Below are positions 21,413 to 33,024 of a DNA stretch of 64,000 bases, piece after piece. Where the stretch lies: positions 68,512,961 to 68,576,960 of the forward strand of contig CM024760.1 of assembly GCA_014218235.1 (NCBI GenBank), read 5' to 3'. The notes below the pieces were generated by a model. The model searched no databases, was not told the origin of the DNA, and was given only the letters and a program-made list of their open reading frames with translations. The position numbers and the translations under genes are program-made. This DNA comes from Colocasia esculenta (taxonomy: Eukaryota; Streptophyta; Magnoliopsida; Alismatales; Araceae). Each line of letters starts with the position of its first letter. Position 1 is the stretch's first letter.

Positions 21413-23471
21413 GTGCTGATAGACTCTTGGTTGAATTCTGTCAGCATGACTAACAATCCGGCTTTTGAGTATGATGATAATGTGAATGACGAATTTGTCG
21501 GAATGGTTAATTCTAACATACAACCTGAAGAGTCAGTTCAGTCCTCCTCTCAAGCTGATAATGAAGAGGTGAGTTTGAGGGTCAATCCCACCAATGCCCA
21601 AGAAACCCCAGATGACCCCGAATTCTCCAAACTCTTGTCCCGCTATTCACCCGAGGACATCATTTCTATACTCTCCAAGCATACGGTTCGAGCGATGGCT
21701 TCCCCTTTTTCTCCTTCTCCTTTCAATGCCTCTTCATCCAGGCCCACTCCCAGGCCTGTCACTCCATCCCGGTTCCCCATCCCCACTCTTTCTCCCACCA
21801 CTCCTGCACCAACTCTCATTCCAACTCCTCCCTCTATCTATCCACCCTATGTCCAACCCACATCCCCCCCACTCAATCCGAATCCATCTCCAAGTCTGAG
21901 ATGGAGGGTCTTGTTAGGAGACTCTTGGCTGAATCTTTGTCCTTGTCTAAGCCTCACTCCCTTCAAAATTACTGCAAGCTCTCGAATGCTTACTTTCCCC
22001 CTGGTTTCAAGGCCCCAAAATACCGAAAGTATGACGGGACCTCCGACCCTCAATTCCATCTCACTGGCTTCCTCATGGATTCCCCCTCGGGGACATTTTC
22101 TTCGCCCTCATGTCTTGCGATGCCATCCAACTTCCACCGCAGAAGGAGGGTGTACATCTGAGGGCCCACAACTCAAAGTATTGTCCTTATCATAGGGCCC
22201 CCGGTCATGAAATCCACAATTGTTTCACTTTCTGTGACTGGGTGTATGACATGAATGATTAGGATAGGATCAATTGGGACGATGTCAAGGTCGCCATTGC
22301 CATGTCTAGGTTCATAAGAAGGGACCTGGGTATAGTGCAGAACCCCCTCGCCAACCACCAAAATGACAACAACCCGTCCACCTCCAAGTCCCAGGAGAAG
22401 GTCAATGCCATGACACATGCAGGACCTCGGGTTGTGAGTAGGGAACAACAATGGGGGGTAGAAGGTTTTGAGGAGTGGTACCCGTGTCCCTCAGTAGAGT
22501 CCCAGGAACCCTCCACCACTGTCGATGCTATCCTGGATGAGCGGCTATTAGTGCTCATCAGACCCGCTCGCCAGGATACCCAGCCTATTCCCAGTCCCTC
22601 CACCTATGAGTCACTGACCTATGGCTCCCAACCCCTCCAACTCATTCTCCCTAGGTCTCAGGAGAACATTCATGTCACCCTCCGGAACCGCATTGTTCCC
22701 CCACTCCCACGGCCATCACATGATGAGGAAGATAGTGGACCTCTGCCACTTGCCGACACCGAATATGATATTCTTCAGCACTTGGACAAGACCCTCGTAA
22801 GGGTATCCATCCTAGAATTGATTTAGAAATCACCCCCACATCAGTCCACTCTCCTCTAATTCCTCCAAAAGATCATGGTCAATGATGACCTTCCTACTAG
22901 TGGGGTGACCAATGCTATTCTTTCCCTCACCCAAGGACCCTCCATCTCCTTCTCGGACAAAGATCTTGCAGCCGCCAAATGTCATTCACTCCCTCTCTGT
23001 CTAACCATGACCCTCAATAGGGTTTCAGTGGATTCCACTCTTATCGACACAGGGGCATCCATCAATGTTCATCTGATGAAGACCCTCAAACAGTTGGGTT
23101 TCGGGGAAGACAATCTGGAGATGATCTACTCCACCATCATTGCCTATGACAATTCCAAGAGTGTTTCCAAAGGAAAAATTACTCTTCAACTGGAAATAGG
23201 ACCAGTTACTTTGTCCTCGGAGTTCCTAGTCTTAGACGTCGATCCAGCCTATAAGGCCATTCTCGGTTGTCCTTGGTTAGAGCAAAGTCTAGGGGTCCCT
23301 TCCACCGCCCATCAATGCTTCAAGTTTCCTTTCAATGGGTGGGTAATTAAAATCAAGAGCATTCCTATTGTGGAAACCCTCAACTCCATCACATCGGAGC
23401 AGATGCCATACCTATTCATTCCAGACAAGGGGAAGAAACCCATCATGTCCATCTTCCATCTACCATCTCCC
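21413..23471 (+). pseudogene. gag and protease of X (broken, left part)
   Basis: The frame begins with an acidic N-terminal segment and a Pro/Ser/Thr-rich tract (21660-21890). A gag piece (FPPGFKAPKYRKYDGTSDP, about 21990-22050) follows, with an apparent internal loss after it. Next is a Cys/His segment (YCPYHRAPGHEIHNCFTFC, about 22180-22240) usual in Tat gag. The aspartic protease has D-T-G-A-S at 23046-23060 and a conserved AILGCPWL region near 23260. Stops at about 22259 and 22824 and shifts between the pieces make it inactive. At 23471 the frame is cut by element E; it resumes at 34356 with the G-patch. Confidence 0.75.
23467..23471. repeat. Target-site duplication of E (left)
   Basis: CTCCC here is repeated at 34351-34355, exactly flanking the two LTRs of element E. 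Confidence 0.92.
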
Positions 23472-24797
23472 TGTTGGGTTTTTCATTCTATTGTTTATGA
23501 AAACATGTTTTTGATGATGAACATTCATAATTGAGGTTTAACACATGACATCTTCAAGCAAGCAACATGATGGAATAATTGATCTTCTATGTATACATAA
23601 TATCTTACTATACATGTTTGATCATGTAGGTATGAGTGCATGCAACAAAGATATACCAAAACAAGAGAAAAAAATCAAATACATTCATGAAGACAGTCAC
23701 CTGTCGACAGCCCTTCAGGTCCTGTCGACAGATGTGAACAGACAGACAAGACAAAGCTCAAGGAAACAGCTACCTGTCGATAGACCCCATGTGCCTGTCG
23801 ACAGCCACCTACAGACAGAGCTCAGGAATGTGCAATTCTGCTCCTATCTGTCGACAGATGCAAGTCGACTGTCGACATATAAGTATAGAAATCTGCTACC
23901 CGCAAAACCTGACTTCTGGCTTTTGCAAAATTGTTTCTGCCTGTCGAAAGATGCACCCAGACCTATCGACAGACGAAGGAGATCTTCAGATACGGAAAGT
24001 TTCCAAGTTGCCGTAGATGGTGTTTCTCTCTACCACGACTCTCCATATGTAAACACCACTATATAAGCAACTTTTGTCAAGTGGATCTCGTACAGAAGGA
24101 GCCTCCAACCAAGAACCCTAAAAATCTCTCAAGAGAAGACCTGTTCTGCTGCTCTGCTTCAACCTACCACCCAGAACCAAGAAGAGAAGTCTTCCCAGCG
24201 GAGGTAAAGCCTGAACGTTGTGGATTCAAGTATCTTCATCAAAGTGTGATCATCAAGACGAAGCTTGAAGTCCAGTCAGACGTTCACAAGAAGAGTTTAC
24301 AATCTGGATTTGTTCTTCAACTCTAAAACGCTTCTCTATTCTACTTTTACAAATCCGTGTGTGTGTTGTGGTGTCTCAAGCAGTCCTTGTGCTTGATTCA
24401 CGTGTAGGTGTTGATCTGATCATGGTTGCACATCAGATAACACGTGTGTGTGAGTTGTAGTTGTTGAACTAGCTCATAAGCAGGTTGTTCTGCGTGTGTG
24501 TGTGGCCCGTGGATGTAGGATACACAAGTTGTGTACTCCGAACCATGTAGATCGTCGTGTCTTGTGGTTTGCACGAGTTTACGGTAGATGTTTGGTAGGC
24601 ACGGCATCTCTACACACGTTTGATAATATGTTTTCTACCTGTAATCAAGTCACACAAATCCACACTTAGCTTAAAACTCTGCTATTGTTTTAACAGTCAG
24701 TGTTCTTGCAAAAAGATGGTGATAAGTGTTTTAATTGACGATAATCTATTCAACCCCCCTTCTAGATTACCATATTGGGAATTCCGCAAACCTTTCA
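23472..24797 (+). repeat. 5' LTR of E
   Basis: The LTR starts TGTTGGGTTTTTC and ends CCTTTCA. The U3 carries a cluster of CTGTCGACAG palindromes (23701-23990). The TATA box CTATATAAG lies at 24059-24067. The stretch TTCAACCCCCCTTCTAG close to the end is the C-rich end typical of Sirevirus LTRs. Open frames of 131-173 codons at 23545-24326 recur at 33098-33879 because they lie in the LTR; they are not genes. Confidence 0.92.
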
Positions 24798-24799
24798 AT

Positions 24800-24811
24800 T
24801 GGTATCAGAGC
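24800..24811 (+). promoter_or_regulatory. Primer-binding site of E
   Basis: TGGTATCAGAGC, two bases after the LTR end, is the classic complement to the 3' end of initiator tRNA-Met. Confidence 0.9.
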
Positions 24812-24872
24812 CGAGTTTCTCTGATTTACTGTCTTAATTGTTTGATCTTACGATCAGGGGATTCACGGTCTA

Positions 24873-26691
24873 ATGGAATCTAGCAAGGGATTCATGGCCG
24901 AGGGTGACTCAGTGACCAGGCCACCATTTTTTGATGGAACTAACTACCCTTACTGGAAAAATCGTATGTAGGTGTTCCTGGAGCAAGGACCAAATCGCAA
25001 AGGGGACACTCAACTGGAGCGCCCTCAACATGATGCAATGCGCAGTCCATCCGAATGAATAGTCGAGAGTTTCCACGTGCACATCAGCAAAAGAGATGTG
25101 GGACAAACTCGAGCTAATTTATGAAGATACGTCCGAGGTAAGGGAAACTAAAGCAAGCATGTTGGTTTCTGAATATGAAATATTTAAAATGAACTCTATT
25201 GAAACCATATCTGACATGTTTGCGAGATTCATGTTGATCATTAATGGCTTGAAAGGTCTGAAAAAGGAATACTCAGAAAGTGATTTGGTGAGGAAGATTC
25301 TTCGGTCTCTTCCATCCTCATGGAACACCAAAGCCACTGTCATTGAGGATTCCAAGGACCTTTAAAAAATGAAATTGGATGAACTCATTGGTTCACTGAT
25401 GACCTATGAAATCAACATGAAAAGAAAGGAATCTGAAGAAAATCCTAGGAAGCCACTTGCCTTGAAGGCTTCCAGGAAAAGTTCCTCGACTTCTAAAAAG
25501 GAGGTCATTCAGGAAAGTGATGAGTTTGAATCGTCTAGTGAGAGTGAAAATGACGAAATGGCCATGCTCACTAGGCAATTCAAAAAATTTCTGAAATACA
25601 AGAGGAGAGGTACAGGTAACTCTAAACCTTTCCAAAAGAAAGAATTTTCCAATAAATTTGATACTAACAAAAAATCTGAGATTGTGTGTTATGGGTGCAA
25701 GAAGCAAGGGCACATGAGAGGAGAGTGCCCTGAGCTCAAGAAGAAGCTGAAAAAGGATAAGTTCACGTTCAAGAAAGCCAAGGCAATGTTGGCCACTTGG
25801 AGTGATGAAGACGAGGACGACAACAGTCAAGCTACCTCCGGAGATGATGAAGTCCACTGTCTCATGGAGAGAAGTGAGGACTCAAATGAGGTAAACTCTT
25901 CCTTTGAAAGCTATTCAGTTGATGAATGGGAAGAGGCTTATACTGTTTTGTTTGAAAAATTTTGTGAACTTAGATCTGAAAACAAGGCACTCAAAAAGAA
26001 AGTTAACTCTCTTGCTAACAACACACAAAATGATGAACAAGTTGCATCATTAATTAAAGACATTGAAATGATGAGGATTGATGAGGAAGCTCACCATGAG
26101 GAGATGGATAGCCTGAAACTTAAACTTCAAGAAGTTCACAAGGAAAAAGATGATTTAATAAACTCCTTTGAAACTCTTCAAGGTGAGCATGATAAACTGA
26201 AAGAAAAATTGGAAAAGACTGAAGAAAATCTTAAGGGCAAATCTGAAGACTTGTCAAGGTTTGTTAAAGGGAAACAAAATCTTGATGCAATCTTGGGGTC
26301 AAATGTTTTTGTTCCAAAACATGGGCTTGTGTACCAACCAGTAAAACAAAAGATAATTGGAGAAAATTTGATAACGTCTTTTGTTGAATCAAGCCCAAGC
26401 ACAAGTAAGTCTACCCCCACAAAGAACAGCAAAACCGAAGTTAAGGGTAAGCAACCCCAAAACAAGGCAAAGAAGCTTAATGCTGGCACAATTCCAAGAT
26501 CTGTCAACAGCCCCAAAGAGAGCTGTCGACATGTCTGGAAATCAAGCCTAAAAGAAAAACTAACAAAGCAACAGAAAGGAAAAATGCCAATGCATGCTCC
26601 AAAGAATGTCAAGCCCATTGTTGTCAATAAACCATCTTCATGTAATATCTGTAAAAAGATTGGGCACATTGAAAAATAATGCTGGAACAAT
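24873..26691 (+). pseudogene. gag of element E
   Basis: The ATG at 24873 starts a copia gag (RPPFFDGTNYPYW), but a TAG follows after about 30 codons, then a deletion/frameshift near 25020-25090 and a TAA at 25363. The rest reads on: the capsid region with EMWDKLELIYEDTSEVRETK, a CCHC zinc knuckle (CYGCKKQGHMRGEC, about 25690), a long Lys/Glu-rich coiled coil (about 25920-26270), and a second partial knuckle (CNICKKIGHIEK) ending in a stop at 26679. The protein would form the capsid and bind element RNA. The long coiled coil is a known Sirevirus trait. Confidence 0.8.
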
Positions 26692-26791
26692 CCAAATAAT
26701 AAAAAATTCAGACAAGTTTGGATTCCGAAGCATTTACTGTTTGGCATGAATGATACATTGGCACCCAAAGTAATTTGGGTACCAAAACCTC

Positions 26792-29700
26792 TTGTCTAAT
26801 CCATATGTGCAGGAATGCCTAGCAGCCCATAATCAAAACAAATGGTACTTGGATAGCGGCTGCTCGAGCCACATGACGGGCGACAAAGGAAAATTTAGTA
26901 TGCTCGTGGAAAACGACGGAGGTCAAGTCATATTCGGAGGTAACAACAAAGGCCAGATCATCGGCTCAGGTAAGGTCGGTAAGTTTGCCTCTAACTCAAT
27001 AGACAATGTGTTGCTTGTTGATGGCCTTCATCACAATTTGCTTAGCATAAGTCAATTGTGTGAGAAGGGTCATAAAATTGTCTTTGAGTCTAATTCATGT
27101 CAAATTCTTGATAAGGAAACAGGAAATCTGAAGTTTCCTGGAAAAAGGATAAATAACATCTATATGGTTGACTTAGATGATCCAGAAAATAATGATTTGT
27201 GTCTTGTAGCAAACAAATAGGACGAGCTTACATTGTGACATCGTAGGCTTGGTCATGCTAGTTATAATGTGTTGCAAAAGATCATAAGACTCAAACTGGT
27301 AAGTGGACTTCCTAAAATTCCATTCAATAAAAATGAACATTTTTATGATGCATGTGCACAGGGAAAAGAAACCCAGAAATCCTTTCAATCTAAAGCACCA
27401 GTGAGTACTTCTAAAGCTTATGAACTGTTGCACATAGACCTATTTGGACCTATGAGAACACTAAGTCTCAATGGCAAGCGTAATGGTTTTGTCATTGTAG
27501 ATGATTTCTCTAGGTTCACTTGGGTGAAATTTCTGGCTCACAAGAATGAAGCACTGAATGTTTTTGAAGAATTTTTCAATAAAAGTGAGCATGGAAATGT
27601 AAACAAAATATGCTCCATCCGCACTGATCACGGGGAGAATTTCACAACAACTCCTTTACTGATTTTTGCAGGAACCAAGGTATAGAACACTTGTTTTCCT
27701 CCCCAAGAACTCCAGAGCAAAATGGGGTTGTGGAGAGGAAGAATAGAACCTTGGTGGAGATGGCTCGCACGCTTCTGGTCGAGAATCAACTTGCAAGAAC
27801 CTTTTGGGCAGAAGCGGTAAACATGTCATGCTACATTCTTAATAGAGCCATGGTAAGACCGGTATTCAAGAAAACTCCATACAAACTACTGAAAGGTAAG
27901 AAACCAACAATTGGGTATTTCAGAGTTTTTGGTTCAAAGGTGTTCATACATAACAATGATAAAAATGATCTGGACAAGTTTGAAGCCAAAAGCGATCAAG
28001 GTATTTTTCTTAGATACTCAGAACACTCTAGAGCCTATAGGGTGTTTAATCTGAAAACTCGTACAGTGGAAGAAACTCCACATGTTATTTTTGATGAATC
28101 TCAAACCAAGCCTAACATTTCTAATGATTTCAGGTTTGAAGATGAAACAGAAGGAACAACATTTGGGGATCTACAAAGAAAAGGAAAAGAAAACACTAAA
28201 GTCACTTCCAAAACTAACAGTGCATTTCTTCGCAGGTATGATGAAGAGGATGATGGAACTCTATGGAAAGAACGAGAAGAAGAACCTGAACAAGTACCAC
28301 AATAAGAAGAACCTGATGTTGAATCTCCTCAAGTTGTCTCTCATCCACAACAATCTCCTCAATTGCAAGATCTACCAGGGCCTTCAACAGTCACCAATGT
28401 GAGGTACTCTAAAGATCACCCCCTTGAGAATGTGATAGGAGACTTAAATGAGTCGGTTCAAACTAGATCTAAGGTTAATCAAATAGTTGAACAAGACCAT
28501 TTAGCTTTTGTCTCTCAAGTGGAACCAAAGAATGTTGAAGAAGCCTTAAAAGAAGATTCATGGATTGATGCTATGCATGAGGAGCTTGGACAATTTCAAG
28601 GAAATAATGTATGGAATTTAGTTCCTAAAACCCCTGAAATGTCTGTCATAGGTACAAGATGGGTCTTTAGAAACAAACTCAATGAAGAGGGTAGAGTGGT
28701 GAGAAACATGGCTAGATTGGTTGGAAAGGGATATAATCAGGAGTTTGGTGTGGACTTTCAAGAATCCTTTGCACCTGTAGCTAGGCTAGAAGCAGTTAGA
28801 ATCTTGTTAGCATATGCATGCTCAAACAAGTTTAAATTGTATCAAATGGATGTCAAAACTGCCTTCTTGAATGGCTACATAAAAGAGGAAGTCTATGTCT
28901 CTCAACCACCGGGCTTTGAAGATTATGAGAAACCTAACCATGTATATAAACTGCACAAGGCTCTTTTTGGTTTGAAACAGGCACCCCGAGCTTGGTACGA
29001 CAGACTAAGCACGTTTCTGGTAAGCAAACACTACTCAAGAGGTAAGGTAGACCAAACTCTCTTTACAAAGAAAGTTCACTATCATATCATTGTTGTTCAA
29101 GTTTATGTGGACGACATCATTTTTGGATCTACTAACCCTTCACTGTGTGAGGAATTTTCCAAACACATGCACAGTGAATTTAAGATGAGTCTAATGGGGG
29201 AGCTTCAATTCTTTCTTGGTTTGCAGGTCAAGCAAATGGAGGATGGCTTCTTCATAAACCAAGCAAACTATGTCAAAGAGCTACTAAAAAGGTTTCAGTT
29301 TGAACAATCAAAGTCTGCCTCAACACCCATGAGCATAAGTATAAAACTGGAAAAAGATGAGAAAGGTAAACCGGTAGATGCCAAACAGTTCCGAGGTATG
29401 ATTGGCTCACTCCTCTATCTTACTGCAAGTAGACCGGACATTCAGTTCAGTGTTTGCCTTTGTGCTAGATACCAATCTAGTCCAAAGGAAAGCCATTTAA
29501 TTGCAGTTAAGAGAATTTTCAGATATCTCTCAGGTACGTATGACTTGGGTCTTTGGTATCCAGTAGGTAGTAGCTTTGACTTGGTTTCATATTCTGATGC
29601 TGACTATGCTGGATGTAAAATAGACAGGAAAAGCACTAGTGGCTATTGCCAAATCCTTGGTGGTTGCATGGTTTCGTGGGCATCCAAGAAGCAACACTCG

Positions 29701-30048
29701 GTTGCACTCTCCACTGCAGAGACAGAATATGTTGCTGCAGGGAGTTGTGCGGCACAAGTGTTGTGGATAAAAAGTCAATTGTGTGACTATAACATCGATA
29801 TTGGATGCACACCTATCCTATGTGACAACACTAGTACAATCAATCTATCAAAGAATCTCATTCAACACTCTAGGACAAAACACATAGAAATTCATCACCA
29901 TTTCTTGAGAGATGAAGTTGCCAACAAATCCATAGAAATTAGCTTCATACCCACTGAAAAACAATTGGCTAGTATCTTTACCAAACCACTGGCTGAAGAT
30001 AGATTCACCACATTGAGACGGGAATCGGGATTGTGCAAATTGCAATGA
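26792..30048 (+). pseudogene. pol of element E (protease, integrase, RT, RNase H)
   Basis: The protease has the copia D-S-G catalytic motif (KWYLDSGCSSHMTG) near 26852. A pre-integrase zinc region (RRLGH at about 27245) and the integrase core follow, with HIDLFGP, IRTDHGENF and the Glu in NGVVERKNRT. The last frame, 28363-30048, is 561 codons without a break. It holds reverse transcriptase with YVDDIIFG (29104) and RNase H with YSDADYAGCKIDRKSTSG, a catalytic Glu in STAETEY and an ILCDN Asp, ending in RRESGLCKLQ. Stops at about 27220, 27685 and 28305 separate the pieces. These enzymes would copy the element RNA and insert the DNA. Confidence 0.88.
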
Positions 30049-31623
30049 AACTTATCCGGATACTAAGTATTTGTCCCTTATGTGCACCAACTATGAGGTA
30101 TATCAAATGGTGAATTGTAGAAGAACAAGTCATGCTTGTTTGGAAACCTTCATTATGCGTGAGAAAATATCTCCGCCAAGTATCCATAGTTATGTTGCAT
30201 GGAAGGGTCATTTACTTTATATAAGGAATTAGTTTCTTTTCACTTTGCCCATTCCCTCTTCCTTTCAAAACTTGAATCTCTTCATAATCTGCTCTCATAC
30301 ATGAACTTGTGTGTTGTTGGTTGATTTATTTGTGAAAGTGTGTTCTTGATTTCCTTGCTTGTATGTGGATACATAAGCACACACTATGTGGGAGTAAAAC
30401 CAGGTTAGATGAGTGTTTAGTGAAGGAAGTCATTCATATCTCATTCATGTCAACTTCTCTCACTTGTTCTATTCATTTCATCCCTCATTCAAACCTTGAA
30501 TCCACTCTGCACAAGCTGTTATCGACAGCTATGAACCCCCTGTCGACAGATCAGGCTCCACAGACATGAGTCTTTGAACTCTGTGTACACCTGTCGATAG
30601 ATGACAACTCATCTGTCGACAGCTAGACACAGTTCTGAAAACCCAGTCTACTGTCTGTGCTCACCTGTCGACAGGCTCCCTCTAGCTATCGACAGTCACA
30701 CTCCTTGTCAATTCATGCCTATTTCATATCAAACTCATGAGCAGGTTCATGTTCTTCAACTAAGATGTTTATTGGGTGTTTATACATGTTTGACTCCATC
30801 ATATTCACATGATATTGATGTTATTCCCTAAACCACCATGATTTGGACATACTACTCTTGCACGGGTTTAGGTTACATCATTTTGAAAACATTGAACCAT
30901 CGTAGAGGATAAACACCTAACTCTATTGAATAATTTCCTTGTAGGCAAACACTATTCTCAAGTAACTTGAAAAGTCTTATGGTCATTGAAATTTATGTCT
31001 AATATTGAGTGCTAATCATATACATTCTTTGATCTGGAATTTTAATCTAAATTGGAGAAAAGCTACCTATTTCTGAAAAACAACAAAAAATAGACAAAAG
31101 TCAATCTACAATTGGGTAAAAGGTAGAGCAATGATGTGTATTGCTGAGTAACCCGGGAGACGGGCATCACAAATGTCTGCCCTCGCGTCAAAAAGTTATG
31201 TCATCAACTCTATACAACGGTATGATGGACACTTCCACTGAGTAACTAGGGGTACGGGCACTTGTCATGTCTATCCTCACATCAAAAGGTATGAAGTTAT
31301 CTTAAATATCACTTTTCCCATTGCATTCATTTGTTGCAAGCAAAAAAAAAAAATTGAAATAGAGTGAAGCCTCCACAGTGTCTCAAATCACGAGGTCATT
31401 TAGTGTCTATGGTTATCAAGAAGTTTAGGCATTCATTTCAATCATCATTTTATCATCATCAAACTAAGGATAGTGTTGGTCTACAATGTCCTTAATCAAA
31501 CAAGGGTATTTGTGTCTTTTCTCTAAGACCGTAAGGTGTTCTCTTAATGCTCTAATTTGAAACTCCTTGGGTATTAGGCTTAAACCATTTAGGTAAATGA
31601 GAGGGCCTTAATATCCATGTTTA
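30049..31623 (+). other. Noncoding spacer of E between pol and ORF3
   Basis: I see no gene here. The stretch contains another small cluster of CTGTCGACAG-type words (30518-30700), the same as in the LTRs, and otherwise AT-rich DNA. A spacer of this kind before a third ORF is usual in Sireviruses that carry one. Confidence 0.6.
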
Positions 31624-32742
31624 TTGTGGGTTCCAATGTGTGTATACCCATTTTACACCTTATTTATACAATGTGTAACCATTGCTCACAATTTCTCCTT
31701 GAAAATCCACAAAAAAAAATTTCTGGAAGATCTTTTTCCCAACCTCCAACCCCTATTTGACACTCAGGGGTGGACGTCCTTTCTCTACAGTCACATGGCT
31801 TATTCTCCCACTGCCGTTCGTGACTTCTTCAATCATCTTGGCTTCTCTCAGAACAAGCATTTCTACACAACTGTGAAGGGCACCACTTTCCAACTCACTG
31901 CCAACCTGCTTAGCACGGCCCTTCAAATGCCCAACTTTGGAGCCGGCATCCTCACCCATACTCCGGATGCTTCTGTATACTATCACCTCCTCACTCTTGA
32001 AGATTATGATGGCACAAAGAAGATTGCCAAACTGAATGCCAATTCCTTCCCTCCATTGAACCGGATGATCCACCACATCTTCACAACCCTGATTGTGCCA
32101 AAACATGGCAGTTGGGAACTTGTGACCGATGTTCATAAATCACTCTTCACCTTTTTCCTCAAGTGTGAACCCATAAATCTCCCTCTTCTGATGCTTGGTC
32201 TCATCCACCGATGCTTCTACCAACCCCGGAGGTCCATGCCTTTCGCTTGTCCACTCACCTCCCTTATGAGGTTCAATGGAATCGACATTTCGGACAGTGA
32301 ATGCATCACGCTCAACTCCCGCAGTAGTTTCGATCTCACTGCTGCACATAGGATTGGATACACGCTCGTTCATGGGGTTGTCACTCGCGAGCTTAAAGGA
32401 AAGGCACCAGCTGTTGCCATGGATGAAGATTTTGAAGATGAAGAAGCTCCTGGTGATGAAGAAGCAGATGATGAAGACTCCCAGTCTGAGCCTCATGATG
32501 CTCCGGGAGATAATGCTAGTGATGAAGATGTTGAGCCTTCTCTGCGTGATCTTCTTGCTCAAATGCAACTCCAGATGTCCACTGGATTTGACAAGCTACA
32601 TGCACGTTTGGACACAGTGGATATGAGCGTTGAAGCCCTCGCGGACACACAAGTCCAGCTTCAGCTCCGACTCACCAGACTTCACACTGAGCTTCAGAAT
32701 AACCATCGGGCACCTACACCGCCTGGCGATGATGCTGCATAG
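31624..32742 (+). CDS. Third ORF of element E, uninterrupted
   Basis: This is a 372-codon frame without stops, placed between pol and the polypurine tracts, where some Sireviruses carry an envelope-like or unknown ORF. The first 30 or so residues may be leader read-through and hold the only hydrophobic stretch, so a true membrane protein is doubtful. Residues from about 35 to 260 form a compact, globular-looking region (LFPNLQPLF, DFFNHLGFS, LTLEDYDGT, HGSWELVTDVHKSLFTFF) that recalls the 'putative plant transposon protein' type of domain. Then come a strongly acidic tract (about 268-310) and a C-terminal heptad-like segment (LRDLLAQMQLQMSTGFDKL). The function is unknown. It stays open although gag and pol of the same copy are broken. 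I am not sure of the start; ATGs at 31624 and further in are possible. Confidence 0.6.
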   Translation: MWVPMCVYPFYTLFIQCVTIAHNFSLKIHKKKFLEDLFPNLQPLFDTQGWTSFLYSHMAYSPTAVRDFFNHLGFSQNKHFYTTVKGTTFQLTANLLSTALQMPNFGAGILTHTPDASVYYHLLTLEDYDGTKKIAKLNANSFPPLNRMIHHIFTTLIVPKHGSWELVTDVHKSLFTFFLKCEPINLPLLMLGLIHRCFYQPRRSMPFACPLTSLMRFNGIDISDSECITLNSRSSFDLTAAHRIGYTLVHGVVTRELKGKAPAVAMDEDFEDEEAPGDEEADDEDSQSEPHDAPGDNASDEDVEPSLRDLLAQMQLQMSTGFDKLHARLDTVDMSVEALADTQVQLQLRLTRLHTELQNNHRAPTPPGDDAA

Positions 32743-32959
32743 AGTGTCTATGGGTCTAGGAGTTAGTCTGTTTCTATTTTTTCACATGTGTCTGTCATGT
32801 TCTGTGTTATGCTTTTTCATTTGATGGTCATGTAATTTCTTTCCCTTTCATTTCAGTCATCACATTTTGTACTGTGTATGCTTCATATCTCATCAATGAA
32901 ATCACAGTTCCTTGCTATATCATTGTGTGTGACTGTTGTGAATACCTTTAGATGTTTTC

Positions 32960-33023
32960 AAAAGGGGGAGAAACTCAATTGTGCACTAATTGAATAATTT
33001 TGTCATCATCAAAAAGGGGGAGA
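32960..33023 (+). promoter_or_regulatory. Two polypurine tracts of E
   Basis: AAAAGGGGGAGAAA at 32960 and AAAAAGGGGGAGA at 33011 precede the 3' LTR. The second ends one base before the LTR and would prime plus-strand DNA. Repeated tracts of this kind are a known feature of Sireviruses. Confidence 0.88.
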
Positions 33024-33024
33024 A

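Noticed and set aside
23545..24326. Frames repeated at 33098-33879 as a duplicated gene pair
   Set aside because: Both sets lie wholly inside the two LTRs of E; their similarity comes from LTR duplication.
31624..31720. N-terminal hydrophobic stretch of ORF3 as a signal peptide or envelope membrane anchor
   Set aside because: It may lie upstream of the true start, is short and interrupted by charged residues, and no second membrane segment is present.
31624..32742. ORF3 of E as a captured host gene
   Set aside because: It lies between pol and the polypurine tracts, the standard place for an extra Sirevirus ORF, has no intron trace, and resembles transposon-type proteins rather than any host family I know. 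Capture cannot be fully excluded.
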